Under the pieces are notes generated by a model that made no database searches, had not been told where the DNA came from, and was given only the letters and a program-made list of their open reading frames with translations. A program made the translations under genes and the position numbers. DNA of 27,570 nucleotides from an uncultured Oscillospiraceae bacterium (GTDB taxonomy: Bacteria; Bacillota; Clostridia; Oscillospirales; Acutalibacteraceae), in assembly GCA_900550095.1 (NCBI GenBank), contig URRG01000001.1:1-27570 (forward strand), in the 5' to 3' direction. This document shows positions 7,436 through 13,767 of the stretch, piece by piece; within the stretch, counting starts at the first letter, position 1, and each line of letters starts with the position of its first letter.

Positions 7436-9691
7436 ATGGCCATTTATGTGGAAAAGAACGCCGGGGGAGAGACCCTTTTTACATTGGAAACGAAGGCGTC
7501 CACCTATCAGATGAAGGCGGATACATACGGATATCTTTTGCATTTGTATTACGGGGACCGCATAGGCCGGGAGGATACGGGCTATCTGCTTCACCGGGAG
7601 GATAGGGGCTTCTGCGCCTGCCCCAATGATTTGGAAAGGGACAGGACTTATTCCCTGGACTGCCAGCCCCAGGAATACCCTGCGGCGGGAGCGGGGGACT
7701 TCCGCGCGCCCTGCATCGCGGCGGAATTTGAAAACGGCGGAAAAACCCTGGATTTGCGCTGCGCTTCCCACAGGATGCTGGAAAAAAAGCCGGGCCTTCC
7801 CGGGCTTCCGGCTCTCTATGAAACAAAGGAGAACGAGGCGGAGACCCTGGAAATCTGCCTGAAGGACAGCGCGGAGGAGCTTTACGTCTACCTGCTGTAT
7901 TCCGTGTTTGAGAAGGAGGACGCTATCGCCCGCTCCTGCCGGGTGGAAAACCGGACGGGGAAACGGGTGTTTTTGAACGCAGCGCTTTCCGCTTGCATGG
8001 ATATAAACGGCGACGAGGAGCTGGATCTCATCAGCTTCTGGGGCCGCCACTGCATGGAGCGGAATGTGGAGCGCCGGCCTGTTTCCCACGGAAAAACGGT
8101 GATCGACAGCATCCGGGGAACCTCCAGCGCTCAGCAGAACCCCTTCGTGATCCTCTGCGATCACGACGCCACGGAGGATTTTGGCCGCTGCTGGGGCCTT
8201 TCCCTCGTCTACAGCGGGAATTTTGCCGCCGTGGCGGAGAAAAACCAGCTGAGCCTGACACGGCTCACCATGGGATTGAACCCGGAAAACTTCCGGTGGA
8301 GACTTTTGGATGGGGAGAGCTTCCAGGCGCCGGAGGCGGTCTTCTGCTACAGCCCGGCGGGGCTCACTGCCCTTTCTCAGAAATATCACCGGCTTTACAG
8401 GGAAAATCTCTGCCGCGGCTATTGGAAGGACCGCCGCAGGCCGGTGCTCATCAACAACTGGGAAGCCACCTATTTCCATTTTGACACGGAAAAGCTTGTG
8501 AAGATCGCGGAGACGGCCGGCAAGCTGGGAGTGGAGCTCCTGGTGATGGACGACGGCTGGTTCGGCAAGCGGGACGACGATTGGTCCGGCCTGGGGGATT
8601 GGAAGGTAAACGAGAAGAAGCTCCCCGGCGGCATGAAGGCCCTCTGCGAGAGAGTGAACGCCCTGGGCATGAAGCTGGGCGTGTGGTTTGAGCCGGAGAT
8701 GGTCAGCGAGGACAGCGATCTCTGCCGCGCCCACCCGGATTGGTTCCTCCATGTGCCGGGAAGAGGCTACAGCCGCAGCCGGTATCAGTTGGTGCTGGAT
8801 TTCTCCCGGAAAGAGGTGCGGGACAATATCCACGACCAGATGGCGGCGGTGCTTTCCTCCGCGAATATCGAATATGTGAAATGGGATATGAACCGCCACC
8901 TGACGGAGGTCTGGAGCGCGGGCCTGCCGCCGGAGAGGCAGGGCGAGGTCCATCACCGGTACATGCTGGGGGTCTATGAGCTCATGGAGAGGCTTACCAG
9001 CGAGTTCCCCCATGTGCTCTTCGAGGGCTGTTCCAGCGGCGGCGGGCGCTTTGACGCGGGGATGCTGTATTACATGCCCCAGAGCTGGTGCAGCGACAAT
9101 ACCGACGCCATTGAGCGGCTGGAGATCCAGTACGGCACCTCCTTCGGCTACCCCATGAGCTCCGTGGGGGCCCATGTCTCCGCCTCCCCCAACCACCAGA
9201 CGGGCCGGACCGCGCCCTTCTACACAAGGGGCGTGGTGGCCATGGCGGGCACCTTCGGCTATGAATTGGATCTCAATGCCCTGACGGATGAGGAACGGGA
9301 TATGGTCCGGGAGCAGGTGGCCTTTTACAAAAAGAATTACGACACCATCAACCGGGGCGAGTATTACCGGCTGACGGATCCGGCGAAAAACCGGGAATTC
9401 TGCGCCTGGGAGTATGTTTCCCGGGATAAAAAGAAAGCCCTGCTGTTTGGAGTCGTCACCCATGTGCGCTGCAATGTGGCTATGCCGGTCATCCGCCTGA
9501 AGGGCCTCGATCCGGCGGCGACATACAGGCTCTCCTGCAGGGCGGAGGGCCGCGGACGGGCGGCACAGGCCGCCGCGGCTGTGGAGGGCGTTTACAGCGG
9601 AAGCCTCCTGATGGGAGCCGGACTGCGACTCCCCAGCCTGCGGGGAGACTGGCCCTCCTTCTGCGCAGAGCTGGAGGAAGGAGCCCGGTAA
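7436..9691 (+). CDS. Alpha-galactosidase, glycoside hydrolase family 36
   Basis: This 751-residue enzyme hydrolyses terminal alpha-1,6-galactosides (melibiose, raffinose family) by a retaining mechanism. The N-terminal beta-supersandwich domain spans roughly residues 1-330, then comes the (beta/alpha)8 barrel and a C-terminal beta domain. The barrel motif Y-V-K-W-D-M-N-R contains the expected nucleophile D484. S-W-C-S-D-N-T-D contains the expected acid/base D554. The 70-residue spacing is the same as in the Geobacillus AgaA family. V-M-D-D-G-W-F-G and W-F-E-P-E-M are further GH36 signatures. There is no signal peptide, so it is cytoplasmic and relies on imported sugars. The start ATG at 7436 follows AGGAGAGGGAAG. 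No transporter or regulator is adjacent, which is unusual for this gene, so its regulation is unknown. It could be named aga/rafA; I leave the symbol empty. Confidence 0.96.
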   Translation: MAIYVEKNAGGETLFTLETKASTYQMKADTYGYLLHLYYGDRIGREDTGYLLHREDRGFCACPNDLERDRTYSLDCQPQEYPAAGAGDFRAPCIAAEFENGGKTLDLRCASHRMLEKKPGLPGLPALYETKENEAETLEICLKDSAEELYVYLLYSVFEKEDAIARSCRVENRTGKRVFLNAALSACMDINGDEELDLISFWGRHCMERNVERRPVSHGKTVIDSIRGTSSAQQNPFVILCDHDATEDFGRCWGLSLVYSGNFAAVAEKNQLSLTRLTMGLNPENFRWRLLDGESFQAPEAVFCYSPAGLTALSQKYHRLYRENLCRGYWKDRRRPVLINNWEATYFHFDTEKLVKIAETAGKLGVELLVMDDGWFGKRDDDWSGLGDWKVNEKKLPGGMKALCERVNALGMKLGVWFEPEMVSEDSDLCRAHPDWFLHVPGRGYSRSRYQLVLDFSRKEVRDNIHDQMAAVLSSANIEYVKWDMNRHLTEVWSAGLPPERQGEVHHRYMLGVYELMERLTSEFPHVLFEGCSSGGGRFDAGMLYYMPQSWCSDNTDAIERLEIQYGTSFGYPMSSVGAHVSASPNHQTGRTAPFYTRGVVAMAGTFGYELDLNALTDEERDMVREQVAFYKKNYDTINRGEYYRLTDPAKNREFCAWEYVSRDKKKALLFGVVTHVRCNVAMPVIRLKGLDPAATYRLSCRAEGRGRAAQAAAAVEGVYSGSLLMGAGLRLPSLRGDWPSFCAELEEGAR

Positions 9692-9731
9692 AGATCCTTG
9701 GCAGGCACAGGCTCGGAAAGGGCCTTTCGGA

Positions 9732-9795
9732 GCGCAGGAACGCAAAAGTACAAGGGCATTAGGTATGCGGGCATAAGAGCATAAAAACATAAGAG
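9732..9795 (+). repeat. 8-base-period degenerate array A, eight units
   Basis: Eight consecutive octamers can be read without gaps. The units at 9772 and 9788 are both cataagag, with cataaaaa between them at 9780. Earlier units (9732, 9740, 9748, 9756, 9764) are more diverged but keep purines at unit positions 6-8 in every copy. This is directly visible; the function is unknown. Confidence 0.65.
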
Positions 9796-9862
9796 CGCGG
9801 GGGGGGGCTGCAGGGGCTGTAAGAGCGGCCCCGGGCCCGTCCGGGAAGCGGGCGTAAGCAGA

Positions 9863-9933
9863 GCGGGAGAAACAGGCCGGATGGAGGCGGGACCGCAGAA
9901 CCGCGGACCTGCAGACCTGCAGACATGCAGGCT
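9863..9933 (+). repeat. 8-base-period degenerate array B
   Basis: Octamers run from 9863 to 9926 in one phase. The last five, starting at 9895, 9903, 9911 and 9919 after gcgggacc at 9887, are close variants: gcagaacc, gcggacct, gcagacct, gcagacat. A shortened unit (gcaggct) ends it at 9933. The two units at 9871 and 9879 are poorly matched. Several copies create overlapping CTGCAG or TGCAG strings. Confidence 0.65.
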
Positions 9934-10120
9934 GCAGCCGCCTGCCGTAAGGGTACGGCGGGTAGGATCCCCCCGGCATAGAGGCGTGCCTGCCGCTGGG
10001 AGCGCGGGGGGACGTCCCCGGCCTGATATGCCGGCAGGCAAAGAGACGCAGTGCGGATAGAAAAGGTATGCTGCCGCGGATATGCGGAAGCAGAAAGAGA
10101 AGAAAAGGGAGGCTGCCATC

Positions 10121-11299
10121 ATGCAGTATGATTTTGAAACACTGGTGGACCGGCGGGAGGCCGGGGCGGAAAAGTGGGAGCTGATCCGCGGAAAGGACGG
10201 CGCGTTTCCGGAGGGAGTAGTGCCCTTTTCCATAGCGGATATGGAATTTGCCCTGGCCCCGGAGATCCGGGACGGGCTGAAAAAAGTTCTGGATACGGAG
10301 GTAATGGGCTACACCTGCATGAACGAGGCCTATAAGGCGGCTGTGTGTTCCTGGATGGAACGCCGCCATGGCTGGAAGATCGAAAAGGAGTGGATCTGCC
10401 CTTCCAACGGTGTTGTGCCCGCTTTGGGAGCGGCGGTAAGGGCCTTTGGCGGGGAGAACTGCGGCGTTATCATTATGCCTCCCATTTACCCGCCTTTCTT
10501 CGGAGCTTCCCGGGAAAAGGGCAGCCATACGGTGGAATGCCCCCTAATCAACAATGGCGGCCGCTATGAGATCGATTTTGAGGCCTTTGAAAAAGCCGCG
10601 GCGGCGCCCGAGAATAAAATTTTTCTCCTCTGCAGCCCTCACAATCCGGTGGGCCGTGTCTGGAGTGAGGAGGAACTCAGAAAGCTGGGGGATATCTGCC
10701 TGAAGCACGATCTGCTGGTGGTTTCTGATGAGATCCATTTTGACCTGATCATGCCGGGCTGCACCCACACGGTGTTTACGAAGGCTGTGCCGGAGCTTCA
10801 AAAGCGCACCGTCGTGTGCACGGCCCCCAGCAAGACCTTTAATATCGCGGGCATGCAGACTTCCAATATCATCATAGCGGATCCCGATATGCGGGAGGCA
10901 TTTCGCAAGGAGCTTCATGGCGGACCGAGTTTTCTGGGATTCAGGGCCTGTGAAGCGGCCTATACCGGGGCGGAGCCTTGGCTGGATGAATGCCTGCAGG
11001 TTATCAAGAAGAATTCCGATCTGGTGGACGGCTTCTTGAAGGAGCGCCTGCCCTGGGCCGTGGCCTCTCCCCTGGAGGGAACCTATCTGAAATGGGTGGA
11101 TTTTACCCGCTCCGGCCTTTCCAAAGAAGAGCTGGAAGAAAGAATGGTCTCCCATGGCCTGTATCTGGACGAGGGTTATATCTTCGGCAAGGAAGGGGAG
11201 GGCTTCGAACGCATCAACATCGCCTGCCCCGAGCATGTTCTGGGCGAAGCGTTGAAACGGCTGGCGGATGCCCTGGGAGATATACAGGTAAAGGAATAA
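10121..11299 (+). CDS. MalY/PatB-type aminotransferase (probable cystathionine beta-lyase / C-S lyase)
   Basis: This 392-residue fold-type I PLP enzyme is of the class I/II aminotransferase superfamily. The start ATG at 10121 is chosen because GGGAGG lies 9 bases upstream and M-Q-Y-D-F-E-T-L-V-D-R-R matches the MalY/PatB N-terminus; the frame is open 13 codons further back. The PLP lysine is K238 in T-A-P-S-K-T-F-N-I-A-G. N175 (S-P-H-N-P-V-G-R) and D203 (S-D-E-I-H-F-D) contact the cofactor. The family cleaves cystathionine, cysteine or related C-S bonds to give pyruvate, ammonia and a thiol, and some members also moonlight as regulators. The substrate cannot be told from sequence. It is probably monocistronic; a bidirectional terminator follows it. 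Confidence 0.92.
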   Translation: MQYDFETLVDRREAGAEKWELIRGKDGAFPEGVVPFSIADMEFALAPEIRDGLKKVLDTEVMGYTCMNEAYKAAVCSWMERRHGWKIEKEWICPSNGVVPALGAAVRAFGGENCGVIIMPPIYPPFFGASREKGSHTVECPLINNGGRYEIDFEAFEKAAAAPENKIFLLCSPHNPVGRVWSEEELRKLGDICLKHDLLVVSDEIHFDLIMPGCTHTVFTKAVPELQKRTVVCTAPSKTFNIAGMQTSNIIIADPDMREAFRKELHGGPSFLGFRACEAAYTGAEPWLDECLQVIKKNSDLVDGFLKERLPWAVASPLEGTYLKWVDFTRSGLSKEELEERMVSHGLYLDEGYIFGKEGEGFERINIACPEHVLGEALKRLADALGDIQVKE

Positions 11300-11308
11300 G
11301 AAAGAAAT

Positions 11309-11350
11309 AAGCTGCCCGGAAGGTCAAACACCTTTCGGGCAGCTTGTTTT
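11309..11350. terminator. Bidirectional terminator between convergent genes
   Basis: A sixteen-base-pair stem, AAGCTGCCCGGAAGGT (11309-11324) with ACCTTTCGGGCAGCTT (11330-11345), contains one G-U pair and a five-base loop (caaac). The + strand continues GTTTT. On the - strand the stem is followed by ATTTCTTTCTT. It serves the aminotransferase on + and the nucleosidase-cyclase operon on -. Confidence 0.92.
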
Positions 11351-11385
11351 CGCAGTATATGCAAAAGCAAAAGAAGCTTTTCTCT

Positions 11386-11973
11386 TTATTCCTCTTTCAG
11401 CAGCACGGCTCTGGTGAGAGAAGCCTCCGCACCTGCGAGATAAAGGGGGAAGGCGCAAAGAATATACTCCCCCGGTTCAGCATTTGTGAGGTCGAGCCCT
11501 TCCAGGGCGATGATACCGGCCCCCAAAAGGCCCACATGAGGTGCGGTTTCATCCCCGGCGGCGGCCACACTCTGGGCGTCGGTACCCACCAGCTCCACTC
11601 CGGCCTCCGAAAGGGCGAAGGCGGCGCTCTGAGTCAAAAAGGCCTCCCCGTTCCCGCGGAAGAGGATTTTTTTCTGGCAGGAACCTATGATGCGGTCTAT
11701 ATCCGCCCCGGTGATAAGGCCAACAGCGTCCACCACGGAGCAGGGGCCGTAAAAGCGTTCCAAAGGAATCTGGTCGATGGTTTCGCCGCCCTCTACAAAA
11801 TGAAGGGGAGCGTCCAGATGGGTGGCGGAATGGCAGCCAGAGTAAAAGGCCGAAAGGTTGCACATGTCGCCCTGCTCCATCCGGCGGAGTATCTCCCGAT
11901 GAGGAGCAGGGTCCCCCGGATATACGGATGCGGAAATCAATTCTCTGGAAATATCTATGATTTTCATGGTCAT
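11386..11973 (-). CDS. Cyclase family protein (kynurenine formamidase-like metal hydrolase)
   Basis: This 195-residue member of the cyclase family (PF04199) uses a divalent metal to hydrolyse amides or lactone-like substrates such as N-formylkynurenine. The metal motif H-x-x-T-H-x-D-x-P-x-H is present as H48-S-A-T-H52-L-D54-A-P-L-H58, with Ala in place of the common Gly. The family opening I-I-D-I-S-R-E-L and the Y-P-G-D-P motif near residue 18 are seen. AAGGAGGA lies five bases before the first ATG (11973). A second ATG two codons on is also possible. It lies 71 bases downstream of the MTA/SAH nucleosidase on the same strand, so the two are probably co-transcribed. No tryptophan-degradation gene is nearby, so its true substrate is open. 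Confidence 0.88.
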   Translation of the reverse strand: MTMKIIDISRELISASVYPGDPAPHREILRRMEQGDMCNLSAFYSGCHSATHLDAPLHFVEGGETIDQIPLERFYGPCSVVDAVGLITGADIDRIIGSCQKKILFRGNGEAFLTQSAAFALSEAGVELVGTDAQSVAAAGDETAPHVGLLGAGIIALEGLDLTNAEPGEYILCAFPLYLAGAEASLTRAVLLKEE

Positions 11974-11999
11974 ACAATCCTCCTTGCAAAGTTATATGG

Positions 12000-12018
12000 C
12001 TTTCTGCTTTTCAGAAAG
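12000..12018 (-). other. Intercistronic hairpin between nucleosidase and cyclase genes
   Basis: A perfect 7-bp inverted repeat, CTTTCTG (12000-12006) with CAGAAAG (12012-12018), has a five-base loop. It lies in the 71-base gap of the minus-strand operon. There is no T-run after it on the minus strand, so it is more likely an mRNA processing or stability element than a terminator. Confidence 0.45.
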
Positions 12019-12044
12019 ACGGTAATAGCTTCAGTAATTCCAGC

Positions 12045-12794
12045 TCAGGCCTCAGGAAGGCGGCCTATAAGCTCAACCATGAGTTTTTGAGACTTTTCTG
12101 CGGCCTCCCGGGCAAATTGAGGATAGTCCACGTGGGCGGTGCTGTCTCCATTGTCGGAAATGGCCCGCAGCACAGTGAAGGGAACTTGATTCATAACGCA
12201 AACCTGCCCGATGCTGCTCCCCTCCATTTCACAAGCCAGGGCGTCGAACTGTTCCCGAATGCGCTTGAAGGTTTCGGGCCCAGCAATAAACTGATCTCCG
12301 GAAGCGATCACGCCCTTGTGAAGCCCGCCGGGATACACTTTGGCGGCGCACTCCAGGGCCAGGTCGGTAAGAGTCGTATCTGTGGGAAGGTATACTTCTT
12401 TCAGGGAAGGTATCTCCCCCAGCTTATAGCCCAAGGCTGTTACATCAAAATCATGCTGCACAACGGAAGAAGCTGCCACTAGATCGCCGATGGCGATACC
12501 TTCCCCAATTCCTCCCGCCACGCCTACGTTGATGACACAGCAGGGGTTGTATCGCAAAAGCATGGTTTGGGCGCAGACGGCGGAATTTACCTTTCCTTCG
12601 CCGCAGACGGAAGCCACGCATTCCCGCTCCCGGATGATCCCCAGATGAAAAACAAGCCCTCCGGCATGTTCCTCCCGGTGGTTCTCCATAGTGGAGACGA
12701 TTTTTTCGATTTCAATATCCATAGCACCGATAATGCCAATACGTTTCCCGGCGTTCTTTTTATTTCCGGCAGGTGTATACTGCGGCATGGTCAT
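12045..12794 (-). CDS. mtnN: 5'-methylthioadenosine/S-adenosylhomocysteine nucleosidase
   Basis: This 249-residue enzyme removes adenine from S-adenosylhomocysteine, methylthioadenosine and 5'-deoxyadenosine, recycling by-products of SAM-dependent reactions. The PNP/UDP phosphorylase fold is recognisable. Visible signatures are R-I-G-I-I-G-A-M-D-I-E (start of the core), the G-V-A-G-G-I glycine loop, F-D-V-T-A-L-G-Y, the A-S-G-D-Q-F segment, the C-E-M-E-G substrate motif and the catalytic-Asp segment R-A-I-S-D-N-G-D. About 15 residues precede the usual N-terminus (P-Q-Y-T-P-A-G-N-K-K). GGGGGA sits six bases before the ATG at 12794, supporting this longer start. It is the first gene of a two-gene operon with the cyclase, from the promoter at 12848-12876. 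Confidence 0.95.
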   Translation of the reverse strand: MTMPQYTPAGNKKNAGKRIGIIGAMDIEIEKIVSTMENHREEHAGGLVFHLGIIRERECVASVCGEGKVNSAVCAQTMLLRYNPCCVINVGVAGGIGEGIAIGDLVAASSVVQHDFDVTALGYKLGEIPSLKEVYLPTDTTLTDLALECAAKVYPGGLHKGVIASGDQFIAGPETFKRIREQFDALACEMEGSSIGQVCVMNQVPFTVLRAISDNGDSTAHVDYPQFAREAAEKSQKLMVELIGRLPEA

Positions 12795-12847
12795 ACTATT
12801 CCCCCTTAATATTTCAGCGGCGGTTCCCCGCCGGTCTTTGCAAGGAT

Positions 12848-12876
12848 ATTATAAACCGCCCTTGCTTTTCTTGCAA
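12848..12876 (-). promoter_or_regulatory. Sigma-A-type promoter for the nucleosidase-cyclase operon
   Basis: Read on the minus strand there is TTGCAA (12876-12871), a 17-base spacer and a perfect TATAAT (12853-12848). It lies about 54 bases upstream of the nucleosidase start. It is divergent from the promoter of the structured leader RNA. Confidence 0.8.
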
Positions 12877-12964
12877 CGCTCTTGTAAAAAGAGAAGAAAA
12901 ATTTCAGAATATAAGAAAAATATTTATAAAATTTTTAAAATTATAATCCGTGAAGGAAAATATG

Positions 12965-12973
12965 TGGTATACT
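12965..12973 (+). promoter_or_regulatory. Probable extended -10 promoter for the leader RNA and acetyltransferase
   Basis: TGGTATACT forms an extended -10 (TGn-TATACT; -10 hexamer 12968-12973). No good -35 hexamer is visible 16-18 bases upstream, which is typical for extended -10 promoters. A perfect TATAAT also occurs at 12942-12947 and could be an alternative. The transcript would begin around 12980, just at the first hairpin. Confidence 0.5.
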
Positions 12974-12976
12974 GAT

Positions 12977-13186
12977 ATAAACAACGTGAAATTCGCTGTT
13001 TATAAGAGAAATCCTCCCTAACGGCGTGAAACGCCTACGCGCAGAGAGTGCCGGTATGATTTTCCGGCATGGAGAATTGCAAAGGGATGAGGACCAATTT
13101 CAGGTTGGGAGGCGGTATGCACCGTCTCTCATAGGGGAGATTCTCTCTTATGCTATGGGCGGCCTATCTACAGAAGCATGAGAGGG
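12977..13186 (+). ncRNA. Candidate structured leader RNA / riboswitch-like element (class not recognised)
   Basis: I see a compact multi-helix design. A closing helix pairs 13002-13012 with 13140-13151 (one bulge). It is continued by CTCCC at 13014-13018 with GGGAG around 13135-13139. Inside are hairpins GGCGT/ACGCC (13023-13035), TGCCGG/CCGGCA (13049-13069), and GAGGCGGT/ACCGTCTC with loop ATGC (13109-13128, one G-U). Downstream, 13143-13154 can instead pair with 13175-13186 (one or two G-U pairs), which would destroy the closing helix. A separate hairpin at 12977-13003 shares bases with its 5' strand. It does not match the conserved cores that I know for TPP, FMN, SAM-I, lysine, cobalamin, c-di-GMP-I, M-box, yybP or T-box elements. 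The helices come from reading the sequence, not from a folding program. Confidence 0.6.
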
Positions 13187-13237
13187 ATCGAAAACTACCA
13201 ACATATGATGTAGAAAGCAGAAAGGAATATTGCTACT

Positions 13238-13753
13238 ATGAAAGATAGAATCCATATAGTTGAATTTTATCCTGTAAAAACAGATGGTAATATAGAAGAA
13301 CTGTGCACTCTTGCGGAAGGCATCTGGCATGAGCATTTCACGCCCATTATCGGCGGGGCGCAAGTGGAGTATATGGTGGAAAAATTCCAGTCCGTGCCTG
13401 CGGTGACGGAACAGCTCCGCCAGGGGTATGAGTATTTCCTGCTCCTTTTGGAGGGAAGAGCCGTGGGCTACACAGGAATTCACGCGGAAAACGGGGAGCT
13501 TTTTCTCAGCAAGCTTTATCTGCAGAAGGAAAATCGTGGGAAGGGATATGCCCGGCAGGCCATGAATTTTCTGGAGGATCTCTGCAGACAGAGAGGGCTT
13601 TCTAAAATATGGCTGACGGTAAACCGCCATAATGACAACACCATCGCGGCCTATAAAGCTATGGGGCTTACAATCGTAAGGGAACAGAAGGCGGATATCG
13701 GGGGAGGTTTTTTTATGGACGATTACATAATGGAAAAGCCGGTTTCCCGCTGA
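13238..13753 (+). CDS. GNAT family N-acetyltransferase
   Basis: This 171-residue Gcn5-related acetyltransferase transfers an acetyl group from acetyl-CoA to an unknown amine. The acetyl-CoA pyrophosphate-binding motif A is seen as L-Y-L-Q-K-E-N-R-G-K-G-Y-A (R/Q-x-x-G-x-G/A). It is preceded by the beta-4 strand (E-L-F-L-S-K) and followed by L-T-V-N-R-H-N-D-N-T-I-A-A-Y-K-A-M-G, the usual beta-5/alpha-4 region with the N-x-x-A-x-x-x-Y pattern. The start ATG at 13238 has AAAGGA about 12 bases upstream. It is the first gene after the structured leader RNA. The substrate cannot be inferred; similar small GNATs modify drugs, polyamines or protein N-termini. It ends 14 bases before the C39-like gene. 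Confidence 0.9.
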   Translation: MKDRIHIVEFYPVKTDGNIEELCTLAEGIWHEHFTPIIGGAQVEYMVEKFQSVPAVTEQLRQGYEYFLLLLEGRAVGYTGIHAENGELFLSKLYLQKENRGKGYARQAMNFLEDLCRQRGLSKIWLTVNRHNDNTIAAYKAMGLTIVREQKADIGGGFFMDDYIMEKPVSR

Positions 13754-13767
13754 TCCAGGCGGGGATT

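Larger units (their letters stand above)
9692..10120. other. Intergenic region with 8-base-period arrays, no gene seen
   Basis: This 429-base gap between the alpha-galactosidase and the aminotransferase gives no credible protein. An uninterrupted frame on the minus strand is only a composition shadow. The gap contains two 8-base-period arrays (9732-9795 and 9863-9933), a run of nine G residues (9799-9807), and several short GC palindromes such as GGGGACGTCCCC near 10009-10020 (written in the sequence as ggggacgtcccc). No convincing terminator follows the alpha-galactosidase stop: a candidate CTCGGAAA/TTTCGGAG hairpin has a mismatch and no T-run. I saw no convincing promoter for the aminotransferase. 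Confidence 0.65.
12795..13237. other. Divergent intergenic region with promoters and a structured RNA
   Basis: These 443 bases carry no protein gene that I can support. Left to right they contain the minus-strand promoter for the nucleosidase and a very AT-rich stretch (about 12885-12960) that could act as UP element for either promoter. Next comes an extended -10 promoter on the + strand, then the structured RNA at 12977-13186, and finally about 50 bases of unstructured leader with an AAAGGA ribosome binding site at about 13221-13226 for the acetyltransferase. Confidence 0.75.

Noticed and set aside
9692..9735. Intrinsic terminator of the alpha-galactosidase gene
   Set aside because: The CTCGGAAA/TTTCGGAG inverted repeat has an internal mismatch and is not followed by T residues.
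6434..10528. A 1364-codon open frame on the minus strand across ntpD, the alpha-galactosidase and the aminotransferase
   Set aside because: It overlaps three well-supported genes in the opposite strand, has no recognisable protein motif, and is Pro/His/Arg rich as expected of an antisense frame in GC-rich coding sequence.
12977..13186. T-box leader
   Set aside because: An AGAGAG near 13043 recalls T-box stem I, but there is no AGGGTGGNACCGCG-type T-box sequence or terminator, and the downstream gene is an acetyltransferase.
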